Source: Apostichopus japonicus (lineage: Eukaryota > Echinodermata > Holothuroidea > Aspidochirotida > Stichopodidae). Taken from it: a stretch of DNA of 64,000 nt. The notes under the pieces are model-generated. The model ran no database searches. It worked only from the letters and a program-made list of their open reading frames with translations, and was not told where the DNA came from. The stretch lies in assembly GCF_037975245.1 (NCBI RefSeq), contig NC_092576.1, positions 25,309,611-25,373,610 on the forward strand, given 5' to 3'. This document shows, in pieces, positions 49,555 through 62,209 of this stretch. Both the position numbers and the translations under genes were made by a program. Numbering within the stretch: position 1 is the stretch's first letter; each line of letters begins with the position of its first letter.

Positions 49555-50010
49555 CCCCGTGACCTCTTACATTTTAAACATCTAGGCATATCATTATATT
49601 TCAATATGAGCGCTGTTACGTTGAAGCCAATGACACAATTTTACACCAAAAATCTCGATTCAGAGATATTTTTACAAACTAAGAAATCCCGCTACATTAG
49701 AAAACACACTCACACGATTGAAGATGTGAGTATATCCGAAAGATATCGTATACATTTGATATGAGACCTTTCGAAGTCGACGAGCACCTCTCACGTTTTG
49801 AACATCTCGGCATATCATTTGAATATGAACGCTGTTACACTGAAGTCAATGACACAATTTTACACCAAAAATCTCGATTCAGAGATATTTTTACAAACTA
49901 AGAAATCCCGCTACATTAGAAAACACACTCGCACGATTGAAGATGTGAGTATATCCGAGAGATATCGTATACATTTGATAAGAGACTTTTCGAAGTCGAC
50001 GAACATGGTA
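49555..50010. repeat. Tandem duplication, two units of about 220 bp
   Basis: Unit one (about 49560-49781) and unit two (about 49784-50008) share long near-identical blocks, including CAATGACACAATTTTACACC and ATCCGAAAGATATCGTATAC. Offsets are 224 bp at the start and 219 bp further in, so at least one indel separates them. The open frame at 49798-50064 runs through unit two and has no known relatives. Confidence 0.9.
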
Positions 50011-50014
50011 TTAG

Positions 50015-53000
50015 GCCACCAAAAGAATAACACAAAAAACGGCCTAAAATACCTTTCAGGTTGAACAAGTTCAACGTCTCAGTGATTGGGAAAAAATCCG
50101 TAACGATCACATATCCTTGTGCGCTTAAACGCCAATTAACGGAACGTTTATGGACCGCAAAATGATATCAGTTACAAGTGCGGCGTTCGTCTTTTTAATC
50201 CAACTTGTGTCAAGTCGATGAAGCTAAGATATATACATTAAGTGTAGTAGGGTTGGTAGATCAGACGTTTTCAATGATCGGACAAGACTGTCTCAAACTT
50301 TTGCTGCACAATGTGACGTAAACAGGAGTTATTTAATGTCAACTTGTTAATTAAGTTACATTACTTGAAAAAAATCAACAGGTGACTGCTGTTTCTCTCC
50401 TACAATCACTAGCGTATCTTTTTTCTTTGAAGCATGGAAACTTTCACGGCAACTCCAAAAGTTACCGACACGCTTCAGTCAATAGCGATTTGGTCGAGAC
50501 TTATGATTCTTATCTACGGATGCCCTTAAGCTAAATATCAATAATTGTCACGGGGGTTCTACTCGCAATGCGAAAGGTTGGTGTAATAAGGCTATAATTT
50601 GTCCCTATCTGTCCAACTTTCTGCCCTTAGTGCTTAACATCGGTGAATATAGGTCACTACGGGATCCGGAGGTGCTGCACCATGATTTGTGTGTATGTAG
50701 GGGTTGGGGGTTATGGTGGGGCAAATGGAGCTGTAACCATATTTTGCTTGAGCAGCACGCAACTTATGACAAGGGGAATGTATGACTCGAGTATTAGTCA
50801 TCATGGAATGATAGTACAGATGGAAATCATCAACTCTGGCTCAAACCCTACCCGACTCATATACCATATAAAAGTCCTTGATACTCATCTCTATATCTGC
50901 CATTTGCACCAATTTTCAATTGCAGGAGAGCTAGCTAATGGTAAAGGATTATTTGTTGTTGGAGGGGGGTGGGCTAGAAGGGGAAGATATTAATATCAGC
51001 ACAAGATTCGCTCATAACTTATTTACTACATTTCCACGGTAGGGTGACGAGCTCTCTTTGACTACATTAGGGTCCAGCTGTTGTTGTATTGCCCCCAAAT
51101 ATGCCGCATATTTAAATATGGTCAGCTTTGGTCAAATGTCTTTAAAGAAAATGATAACCACTCTTGATTAAATTTACGTCATTTGATCATTTGTTCTGTT
51201 CATTTCGAATGTCTCAGGTATGATCCCCAGGAAAGTACATTTTGAAAACTTGTAATTAGAGCTATGCCATAGCTTGTGGCCAATCAAGACTGCCATAAAT
51301 GTTTTGTTGTTTTAGCCTTATAGTTATCTTGACAGATGATAATACTCCACATGGTGTATGTGGTATTCTATAATTAAAATGATGGAAGAGGACTGCACTA
51401 TAAGTGAATATTTGATCGATTAATGTGTTAAAAATAGTTTACATAATTTCTTCTCAGAAATGTCCCCTTAAGCTATACATTGAACGTTGTTTACTTACTG
51501 GTAACTAAAAATGGAGAGTACTTTTACCAGCTGTAAATACAAATTAATCCTATACCTTCATCTTATTTAAATACATATAATATTGTAAACATTGTGAATT
51601 GATTACTTAAATTTCAAATATTTAACCTTCACTAAATATTGAACAAAACAAGCCGTATTTCCTTTGTAATGTAAACATAATTAACTATAGGTAAGAGTTT
51701 TACCGTAAATATATCATGTCGCTAAAATTTAGAAAAAGGTATATTAAATATATCATCATGTCCTTTTGTGTGAACAGTTCCCCCCTCCCCCCCCACCTGG
51801 ACTTTTTTCCCTGAAATTTTATATGTTAATATTCCTTAGCTTTATCGTCACAACTTAAATTACATCTTTTCCGTTTTAAATCATGCTTCATGACTTTTCG
51901 ATGGTTTGTCGGTTTATACCAAACACATCAACACACGTACACACGACGCTACGAATAAACAATGTGATATTTCCATGGGTAGGAGTAACCACTTAGGCAG
52001 TGACACGTGCTTTGTTCAGAATTCAGGACACATTTTCCCCTTTCGTGTAAAATAGAATGACAAATATGAATACATGTTTATGATATGATGTAATCAATAT
52101 GTCATAATGTAGTCTGACGCCATATAAGGCAACGGGGGACTGGTGACTTCTCCCGACCGTGCTGTAACATCATTGATGACATAAACATGATGATATGAAG
52201 AAAATGTTTTTGTCAGTCTGTAATTTGTGCTTCAGATGCTTTTTCCCTACATGTATCACCAACGTTAGTTATGATCTCCTCCCTGCTCACTGTCCTCAAA
52301 CCATATTCCACGTATGAACCATATCGATGGAATGCTGTACTACATCATTTATTGCAAATAAAAAATACAGGCGTGAGAGAACACTTTATGGAACAACATA
52401 ATGTTTTTCATCAGAGCAGGACCGATAAAATAACGCATAAAACAAAAAGCATTACAAATATAATGAACGAAAAAATGCATTTGCCACTGAAATGAAACAT
52501 GAAATTGGTGTCTACACGACATATATATATTTTTTTAATGGCTGGTGATAGACTCGTTATATATATTAACAGGTCTTTTAGATAAAATGAGGTTATTGAG
52601 GTTTGCTATAAATACAACGTACTGTAAGAATACAGGGGCCTTAATCCCGATTGAAAACTGAGGAGTGGGGACATGAATTTCTAATCATGTATAAAACTGA
52701 CGGTGTGTGGGCCTTGGGGCAAAACCTCGGATAGGGTCCAGAGACACTCCATAGTGCAATGTTGGGGTCGCGGGGCGAAGACTTATATTAACATATCTTA
52801 ATAATGAAAGACTATATATCTATTTTACATCCAGGTGACAATAACGTTGAGCCAAAACGGAAACATTTTAAGCTTTGCACACAAGAATAAAATCATTTTG
52901 TAATACAGATGTCTACACTATGCACACATACAGTATGGTATCATAAGAACATTTAAAAAGCACTGGTGGATATCTGCGCTATCTTTTACTTTATCAGACG

Positions 53001-54120
53001 CATAAACATTTATTAAACAAAGTATTTCAAGTCCATGGCCTCCGTAGATTCTCTAGAGGGCATTTAAGGAACATCGAAAACATTATGTATCGTTCAAATG
53101 TTACATAGTGCTGCTTTTGATGTGCGCATATAACAGGGCCTCCTTTAAGAAATTTGGAGCGGGTGGGCCATACCCCATCATGATACTATGTAAGCGCAGC
53201 GCTACCATCAGTTGGAGAGTAGCGTAGCAAGACAACATTAAGGTACCATTGCGAGACAATTGCTGGTTAGTTCCTGGTAAATGCTTATTTACTGTTTTGT
53301 GTGAACGAACTCACGGGGGTATTACTCTATCGCTGGATGCAATCAGTATACGGCCTTATGTATTGTATGAGTTATACCCAATTTCGTGTTTTATCATGCA
53401 AAAAACACACGGTACACTGCTGAATAGCACCTTATTAATAGACGGGATATTGAATAAATCAAAACAGTTATTGGTTGCCCCTACATACCATGACAACAGT
53501 CTCAATATATGTCCGATGTTGGGTAATGGAGTCATGCAGGAAAGTAGAAATAACGTGTAAAAATAACTAAAAATACTACAAAACGAACGATCCAAGGAAA
53601 ATAAACATTACACATGATACATGTTGATGACGGTACGTAGGGGTCTCTATGTCATTATCATTGTACGTTTACTCGAATAGCTTTGTGATAACAAGAAGAA
53701 ACGTCATCAGGATTTTCATATTCTGGCTGTTCATTGTTTTTACAAAAACCACCCCAATCTAACATTGTTACCGATTTCCTCAAGTCAACACTTTTAAAAC
53801 CATTTACATCGAGATTTTCAAATAACAAGACATCACATTGCTTGAATGAGAAATACACTTTGAACGACACCTTCTCATTACTTTCAGTTTACCCCTGAGC
53901 AAAATAGACACCACACTGATTAAAGTTATATCCACACAAAAGGCTACACACATTTTCTCGATACATCCATACATTCATACACTCAAGCAACATAATTTTC
54001 TTTGCAAGCAACTGAGTACAGATCTTAGTCAATGCAATAACGACTTTGTAAAGCCTCACAATACTACACAACTAACTCAACATTATTGCTAAGAAGATGG
54101 ACATCTCACCATTTCAATGA
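50015..54120. other. AT-rich DNA, no supported gene
   Basis: A 116-codon plus-strand frame (50643-50993), a 103-codon plus-strand frame (53249-53560) and others are present, but none has a recognisable domain, splice context or distinct composition. Poly-C runs occur near 51780. Two CAGGGGCC/CAGGGCC starts (52636 and 53138) hint at further MITE ends but lack matching termini. Confidence 0.45.
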
Positions 54121-54127
54121 ACACAAC

Positions 54128-54456
54128 CAAAGATGAACACACAGTCACAGTCTCGATGCAAGGGGAATGAGGTTGAGAGCGGATATCAGTCGTTCTTTTG
54201 TTTAAATTTCGTGTCCAGGTACTTTTTAAGAAAAAGTCGCCCAGGAAAGAACCTGGGCACGAAAACCAAACTACTGAACGACTGATCCGCTTCTAACCCC
54301 AGTCCCCTTGCATCGGGACTGTGACTGTGTGATCATCGTCAGGTGTGCATCACCATTCCCGAAGAGAACGGATACTACACATGATCTTAGCCAAAAGGCC
54401 GAGAAGCGAGAAGCGTGCCCAGGTTTTGCCCTGGGTGACTTTTCTTAAAAAAAAAC
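54128..54456 (-). mobile_element. U2 snRNA-headed SINE with inverted partner
   Basis: On the minus strand, 54410-54365 reads TCGCTTCTCGGCCTTTTGGC then TAAGATCATGTGTAGTATC. This matches nucleotides 2 to about 47 of U2 snRNA, including the branch-point pairing GTAGTA. It then changes to unrelated sequence (GGTGATGCACACCTGACGAT) in place of U2 stem-loop IIa. The body ends near 54231 in a hairpin, GTGCCCAGGTTCTTTCCTGG followed by GCGAC and a TTTTTCTTA run. A second, U2-less copy of the body lies in opposite orientation at 54128-54230, tail to tail with the first. A third copy of the tail hairpin (plus orientation) lies at 54413-54452. The composite is best read as an snRNA-derived SINE that inserted repeatedly. 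A true U2 gene is excluded by the truncation. Confidence 0.7.
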
Positions 54457-54459
54457 GTA

Positions 54460-56095
54460 TTTTAATAAGCACTTTAATAACGTATCTTAAACGTTAACCT
54501 ACAAAACACTACAACATGCTGAACTTGGAGTTGACGTTTTGCTTTCATTGCATGGTGCATCATACTTTCCACATAGTGTGCGAGTGAACCAAATATGTTC
54601 AATATAAATCAATGAGTGATATCTTTAACTTCAGGGTACGTTAGTTAGACAAACCTTGTCATACATCATATAGCCCCTGTCTGATGTCGCAGTTTACAAG
54701 ATTTGAATTGATAAATTCCAGAGTAAGAAAAATGTTAAGACGGGATTTTATTTGGTTTCCAGGTTGTATATCGGAATATATGTGTTAGATTTACGCTGTA
54801 TACAATAATGTCATACTTCTAGAAGCACACTAGTGTTATCAAATACCCCTTTTGCAACGTATTTCATGTACTAGGGAGTCGGATATAATGTGGCAAATTC
54901 TTACTACATTCCCAGTCACATATCACTCGTCTCGGGAATTAAAAAACAAACATATTATCAGAATGTCTCTCAAATGTTTCATCTTCAATTGATCTTCAGT
55001 AAATAAAATGTATCTGTAGCTGCATCGGGCGTAATCAGTATATAAATTTGAACTGTAAACTTTGCTCTTTTTGTATAATTTGGTTTTCAAATGTTTTGAT
55101 CTTCAATAGACTGTTCACAAACAAAATACGTTGGACAACGGTAAGGTTGAACACTATCCGGTGAACGTTTTAAAACAGCAGACTGTACATATGTGTGTAA
55201 TCAGTAACAAGAAAGCCGTAGTCAAAACCGTTAACGTTTTACTACGATTGGCTACTGAACCATATCATGCTTGACAATGATCGGAATTCATGGACTTACG
55301 TAGTACTGAGGAAATGACAGAAAGCAAGACAATGGAAAAGGATTCGCTTGAAATCGTTTTGCAAAAGAAAGTGTGTTTACAATTGTATTGTGTCTATTCT
55401 TACGCTGAACCGTTGCTGCACGTTCAAATACAACGGCATTGTTATGAGTGTTCGAGATAACAGAATAGTATACTGTTATGGAAACTACAAACACACAATT
55501 AGGTTGCTACCACTGCATGTTGTGAAGCATATATTAACTTATTTTCTGTGTGTGCAACAATTTATTCTCCTGACTTATGCCCTATATGAATAATTCGGAT
55601 TTATTACTACACCATGTGAAAACTTTTAATTGTTTCATACTTTGACTCAAAGTATTGTACTGTGTTGGTAATGATCATTAGAAGGCATAAGTTTATCAAA
55701 GTAAATTCATAAAGTTGCTACGAACATGGTGGTAGTATCGAATACTGCTTAACAACTATTGAATTAAGTTTTACAGTTTTTACCTAGGCGCATCATGGTA
55801 CATAATCACGTAATATAAATGATGGGTACGAATGTTTAATACCACATGACCAATGACGGAAATGCGTGGTGCCTAACCAGTTTATTTTATTTTAACTTTG
55901 CTCTTAAAGGAATACCAGCTACCACAGTGTTCTCGGTAGATTTCCAGTGTACCACCATGTATTAAAAAAACTTCACTCTAGTTTCATTCTCTCTAGGGGA
56001 AATTTCAGGAAATGTCTATCTTTGATAGACAATTAGGTCAACTTAAGTAAGTCAGCTCAAGTCCAAGTCAACCCAAGTTTTTACTTATTACTAGA
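54460..56095. other. AT-rich DNA, nothing recognised
   Basis: Only short open frames without splice support. A GTAAGT on the minus strand at 55297 follows an acceptor at six bases and is not credible as an exon. Confidence 0.5.
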
Positions 56096-56097
56096 GC

Positions 56098-56111
56098 TAT
56101 ATATTTATATA

Positions 56112-56174
<63 letters not shown>
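56098..56174. repeat. (TA)n array
   Basis: TA dinucleotide run with two TTTA interruptions at its left end. Confidence 0.9.
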
Positions 56175-56177
<3 letters not shown>

Positions 56178-57799
56178 ACATGCAATAAGTCAATTATATG
56201 ATCACAAGAAGTCTGTATGAAATGTGATAATCGGGCCCTTGAACGGAGGCTTTTTCATGTGTGTCACAGTCAGCGTTGACACGTGGCAGCAACGTGCGAA
56301 ATGGAACGCCCCGGCTGCGAATATTTTTGTTCCAAACAGGTTTGCAATTATGTGTAAATAGTTGCCCATGATAGGTCGGAAAATTTACGACATCACCATA
56401 GAAACCTTCACTTCGAAGTTACCGAAACGTCTGCATCCATTCGTTGCAATGACGATAATTAAGGTTGTTTTGTGTTTCCTAAATGCATATCCCAAAATTG
56501 AAAGTGTACCTCTATTGTAATATTAAAATGTTACAACAGGTACAAATAAATAATTTTGAAACTTAGCCTTCGATAAGTTCCCTAGCTAAGTGTGTGATAT
56601 GTCACCGCCAGTAATAGTGAATATCGTTTTCTTTGATGTAATCGTATCGGTGTACATATATAATAGAAGCACACAGCCTGGGAGGTGTGTACTAATGTTT
56701 ATCTTTCGATTTGCAATGTTTACGTGTAAAAAAATTGCTGTTTATAACACGCAAGTCTGGAACCATGTCAGCCGATGTACAATCTACCAAAACGCCAAGG
56801 TTGAATGAATAATTATAACAGAATTTCTAGGCATATTTCTCAGTTACCCTGGGCGATGAATACCAGTGCTGGTTTTTATTTTACCGATGTAGAAATAACA
56901 CCTTAATAGAGTTGCTGTACGCGACCGTTACACATCATTCCGTAAGACAGACCGCACGCACTATGAAGCAATTGATCGTGGTTAGCAGGATTGTATTAAT
57001 TTATTTTCGAGGTTCTCAAAAGTAACACGCTAATGGTACAGACCAGACTAAAAGAGGAAGTTCAAATGACTATGACGGGTAGAGGTGAAGGTTGGATTTA
57101 ATCAGTATTAGTCTTTAAGGACAACTTTAAAGTTCACATTTCTGAAAACCTTTATTTTCCCCGTTGGATGCTATTCAAGCTATGTATACATATAACAAAA
57201 CTATGCACTGGATTGCTAAAACAGAATGTACATTAGTCAAGGCTTTTGTCAACAGATAATACCGTCAATAAATATATACCTGGCAAGTAAGATATGCTAT
57301 CCTAACATATTACTACATTTTACTGTATTACATTACTGCTTAACCGAAGTATGTACATATGACTGTAGATTTTAGGATTCCACTTAGTATAAGAGCCCTT
57401 CACACAAAAAAGAAATTGAATAAACTTATGCAGAGTTAATCCATCCGCTATAAATATGCACCATTGTGCATAAAGGTACTCCTGGTTGAGTTAGGTTACA
57501 CGAAACGTGGGTATTATAACTCAATAACGCAGGTCTCACGTCCCATCCGCTATATTATGCAGGTGTGTTTAAAGTAATGCAGTGCTGTTTAAATTCACTC
57601 ATCGCAGTTAAAAAGCACACAGTAGAGGTTATATGCATGGTTAACGTTGTATTAATGAACATCAACTAAGGTTACATGGTACATGGGTATGAGAGAAATA
57701 ACAACTGAAATTGAATAGCATTGGCGGTGAAGGGCTAAATGATCTTCAATTTCTTTCACTCTTTCCACGCTTTCAACATGTTTCAAACAATGTTGTCAT

Positions 57800-58660
57800 C
57801 TCTCCAATAAAAGTAATGAACATGAAGGGAAAGCAACAACAGGTAGATCAGGTGACTGTCTTGCATCTAAGAAAGTCTTCATAAAATAAATCATTAAATT
57901 ATACTACTACCACCCCCCCCCCCGCCACCCCTACACACACTTCTTTAAAATGTTCCAGCTGTTTCTTCTGTTAGCTTTTTTTAGCTACATGTAATGATAG
58001 GTAAAAACAAAACAAACATACATCAACAGTGACAGTGCTGTGCCTATGACAGTCTTCATCGAGTGATGATTAAACTTCACTTCTAACCTCCCGCCTATTC
58101 TCCACACAATCCCATTCAACATGTAAGAGTTGTTTACACTATGGTAAAAACTAACTCAATTTGTCAATACAAGTTCAAGACATGCAAGGATAGTAACAAA
58201 CTCAACGACATGAAAGAATAGTAACAAAATCAAAATACATAAGCAGTGTCATTTCTGATATATAAAGTACAAATAATCTGATACCAAATCAGTCACTCCC
58301 GTCCCCTTCACACACCCTGCTTCAAAATGTTACAATGTTACGTTTTTTTATTGTATCTAATGCTCATCTTGTTAATGAATGTAACTTCCTTGAAAGAAAA
58401 ATAACAACGAAACAGGTCAACAGTGATGGAGCTGCAATTAAATAATAATTGCTTTTAATTCCTCCACTGTCCCCCACCCCCTTGACCTAATAAAAATGGT
58501 ACAATCCCTTGCAATGGAGTTGTATCACATCAGTAGGTGTTCGAATATTTGCAAAACAATAACAGTAGTAATTATGGAAGAAGAAGGAAATAAAAATCAG
58601 CACATCAATGACATAATGCCAGCTTTGAGCATGATCTGAAGTTTAACAGTTTATCACAAA
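57800..58660. repeat. Decayed tandem or dispersed repeat block
   Basis: Phrases recur with drift: C-rich segments followed by (C)TTNAAAATGTTNCA (57940, 58320, 58490) and A-rich segments leading to ATCAACAGTGACAGTGC or GTCAACAGTGATGGAGC (58021, 58405). Spacing is irregular. Similar C-rich/T-rich alternation is seen at 62480-63200. No coding function. Confidence 0.35.
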
Positions 58661-58699
58661 AAAAAAACATCAAACTAACCAGAAAACTTTAATAAGAAA

Positions 58700-59890
58700 A
58701 GAGCACCATCATCAACATGCCCATTTACAAGCTTTTAAGTTTCATGATGAAGTTGTTTACTTTTCTAGAAGGCTTGTGCATCATTTGCAGCAGTAAGATT
58801 TCCATGAAGAGGAAAAAAGGCGTTTGTCCCCTTAGGGTAAGCCATATTGAACGTATAATTCATGGATATCAACAAAGCCAAGGCGGTATTGCATCACAGC
58901 TCCTTCCAAATAACTCTTTTTCAGCCACAATTTGGAATGACTCTGCCATTAGTGCACTTGAACCATTCCAAACCACCACTGAGATTTTACTTTCGTTCCA
59001 CGTTTAATAACTTTAACTTGCACTTCATTAGTAAGTACAGTGTAAAGAAGATTAATAGCATCGGAATCCGTTTTTTTTTTCAATTCGGGAGCGATTTGGT
59101 GTTGCCAAGTTCTTTTTGTTTGTATATGTAATTGACACTAAAAAAAAAACTGGTGAACTTTGTCAAGAAGCTATGTTGTAGTGTTGTAGTACTTGAAAAG
59201 CACTTGGCACTCGAATGGCACTCAAGCACTCTTTTTATCAAGAGATCGGTACTTGCACTAAGTGAACAGTACTCGTACTCATCATTTCGTACCAGCACTC
59301 TGCATGCTTAATTACTCGTACTTGTACTCGATTCACTGATGTTTGATGCCATTGTATGTAATCAAATACTTGACAACCAGAACAAATTCCTTCTTATAAG
59401 CCTATAGACTACTTTCAAATCAATAAATAGAGTACAACCTTTTATTAATTGACTTGGACTGGCCCATAAATTTCTTCAATAAAGATAACTTGCAGCTTAT
59501 TAACATTTAATCCAAAAATTACTTTATAAATTACACTGGTGTAAACAGTCAAATACCAGCTGTTTGACTGAAGTCTCTTAGATCATGAAAACGGACTACG
59601 CACAGCTTCTGGTTGAATATTAACAAGGAATGGCTGCTAAATAAAGTGTATTCTGTAAATTCCGCAGCGAATCTTCACATCATTACCACAAAACAAACCC
59701 AAAATGCTTAGACTATAAGAACTATAGCATTCGATTGGAGAAGAAGCATATCATAAAACAACAGCTATCAGAGGAACTGAGTAAAGTTTGCTTCTGATTG
59801 AATGATGTATTTAAATTCTGAAAGTGATCACAACAATGTACCCGTAAAGATAACTTATAATACAAAAATATCACTGTATAACCCATTTAA
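58700..59890. other. AT-rich DNA, no supported gene
   Basis: Two overlapping plus-strand frames (58717-59131) are open without recognisable content. A local run of short direct repeats around CACT/GTACTTG (59180-59335) is noted. Confidence 0.4.
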
Positions 59891-59896
59891 ATCTTT

Positions 59897-60330
59897 AAGA
59901 AGTCACTTGAGCGTTACTTCAAGCAGGTTAATTCGAAATTGCGTTACAAAGGCTTTACGTCATCAGTGTATACATTAAATAACTGACGTTGCCATGTTAT
60001 TGTATATGTAATATGAACTCTGCTTTGGTTGGACAATTATGAATACATTTGAATAGATTACTATGTTTACTGAAGATATGACTCATACTTGGATAACAGG
60101 ACAAATAAAAGTTAACTGTATATAAGTGTGAATCAAATACTAAAGTCAAATACTAAAGTCAGAACGTATGGCACATCAGGTTTTAACACGGCTATCACGG
60201 TAATACATGAAGTAGTGGATGTATTCCTCGAACTAGCTTTGTATATTGGATTTATGTCTGCTCAATTTGGATATATTTACTGGTTTTGTTATTGAATTTC
60301 GATACTGTAGCATTTCCATCAATTTAAAAA
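59897..60330 (+). repeat. Long direct repeat, copy 1
   Basis: This ~430-bp segment is repeated at 61775-62200 in the same orientation. Shared blocks are GAGCGTTACTTC, CGTTACAA(A/C)GGCTTTACGTCATCA, ACTGACGTT, ATTGTATATGTA, TATGGCACATCAG, AACACGGCTATCACGGTAAT, GTAGTGGATGT and TTCGATACTGT. Identity is partial, with indels. No protein is encoded. Confidence 0.85.
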
Positions 60331-60894
60331 CAATTGATCTATTGTTATTGTATTGCTTACGACGGCCACTGCTATCGTACCATACGGGCTGATTAACGTC
60401 CACAAAAAAAAGCAATGTACCCTATGTTGATTATGAATAAGGACCCTGTCGTCTGCTTCTAGTGTCTATGTACATGGTATGTGTGCCAGTCTGTGTATCT
60501 AGGGTATCAGTTTATTGTTGGCTGCAAGAGAGTTGATTCTTGATGCCGGGATTTATGTCAACAGTCTGATGGACAAGGTCGCCTCTGTTATTCTTATACA
60601 GGGAAGTTACTAGAGGTGCATAGACATTGGGGCGGGGTCAGGTAGCGTTGGCCGGATTGTAATTGGGTTCAGGTACGTGTTAACATTATTCGATATGTTG
60701 TAATTGGTCAGTAAATCGTGTATAGGTTTCTAAACAGTTAAGGGGCCGTTTACAATGCCGTGCAAGTATCGTTTATGTACATTTATGTTGAGTTTAGTTT
60801 GGAACAAGTTGCCAGGTAGACTCCTTGCGAAATTTTATGGCGTTTGTCAGAGACTTTTCTTTTAGGGGTTATTTTGGCTCCTGCAGACGATCGA

Positions 60895-61140
60895 CTAAAT
60901 GCACTACGCGGCTGCGCTCCTTGAACTGCCTGTACAGTTACAAGGCCGTCGCAGCGTGCTCCTTGAACTGCCTGTACAGTTACAAGGCCGTCGCAGCGTA
61001 AGGTTCGCGGGATGTCGCATTTCGTCGTTAGCTGCGCTGCATTGCGTTGCTCTAACGAAATATTCGTCAGGCGCTGCGCTGTTCTTAGCGCAATGCGTAA
61101 AGTTTAGCGCGCTGCTAGGCAACTTGCGCATTACAGAATA
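60895..61140. other. CpG-rich patch with a 42-bp tandem duplication
   Basis: In otherwise AT-rich, CpG-poor DNA this ~245 bp is dense in CG and GCGC (GCGCTGCGCTG, TTAGCGCGCTGC, GCCGTCGCAGCG). A 42-bp unit starting GCTCCTTGAACTGCCTGTAC occurs twice in tandem (60916 and 60958). It might be a promoter-type CpG island, or an element interior, since it lies between the two long direct repeats. Open frames on both strands reflect composition. Confidence 0.6.
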
Positions 61141-61774
61141 GCTGTGTCGTGATACGGCTAGTTAGTGAACGTTATCCGTTTGTCGTGTTTTAGTTGTTAA
61201 GGTATTACTTGTTTTACATATTTATTTGTTTATTACACTGTGAAAGATATACAACGGGTACATTATATAGAAAATTATTGAGTAATTGTCGGCAAGCAGC
61301 AAAATTATCTTTTAAAACTCAGGATGCAATGTTATTGTATTATATTCAAAGGTGTCCTCGATTCTCTAACTACCTACCCCCAATCCCCACCTTACTTACA
61401 CATCGAGTACTTCACTACACTCCCGGAGCGGACAGAGTAACAATATATTAAAGGAGTACTATAATAATAGGTATGTGTCACAAGGGAGTGCGTCACATGG
61501 TTGGTACGTTGTTTTATGCCATTCCGCATTGACATATTTGGTCAAGTTTGATGTACTCGCTGATGGTTGAGTAATTGTCGGCAAGCAGCAAGATTATCTA
61601 CTTGTACATATATACTAGTACTTGATCCAAGTTAAAACTTAGCTAGACAATGACTTCAAAAGCCGGTGACATTTTGTCATATTCTTCTAAATCGAAGCAT
61701 TATAATAGTTTCAATGTAGCACACAACTTCAATTGAAAAGCTCCCATATTCAAAGTGCGTGTCGTTTCATAACC

Positions 61775-62200
61775 AACGAGCGTTACTTCGCACAGGTCAA
61801 TTCCAAAAGGCGTTACAACGGCTTTACGTCATCATTGTATAAATTTAGTAACTGACGTTTACTTGCTATTGTATATGTAGTATAACCTCTGCCTCGGTTG
61901 AATCATTATGAATAGATGTTGTTATGCTACTACGCTTACTGCAAAACAAAGTATGTATAAATGACTCATATTTGAAATAAAAGGTTTCAAATAAAGCCCA
62001 ACATCGTTTAAGTGTGAACCAAATCAGAGCGTATGGCACATCAGTTTTACGACAGGTTTCAACACGGCTATCACGGTAATACAAGTAGTGGATGTGTTTC
62101 CCGACATGGGTTTATATTTCGGATTGGTGTCTGCACAAGTTGGATATATTGTCTGGTTTTGTAATTGAACTTCGATACTGTCACAGTTGCCTTAGATTTA
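61775..62200 (+). repeat. Long direct repeat, copy 2
   Basis: Diverged partner of 59897-60330, in the same orientation, about 1.45 kb beyond the end of copy 1. The two copies have drifted enough that they are old. No TG...CA ends or target duplication were identified, so an LTR interpretation is not established. Confidence 0.85.
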
Positions 62201-62209
62201 GAAAGGCTT

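Noticed and set aside
50643-50993. 116-codon plus-strand frame with a glycine-rich start
   Set aside because: No recognisable domain, no splice context, and the glycines come from local G-rich DNA.
54371-54410. Genuine U2 snRNA gene
   Set aside because: Only about 46 of roughly 190 nucleotides are present, and stem-loop IIa, the Sm site and the 3' stem-loops are missing.
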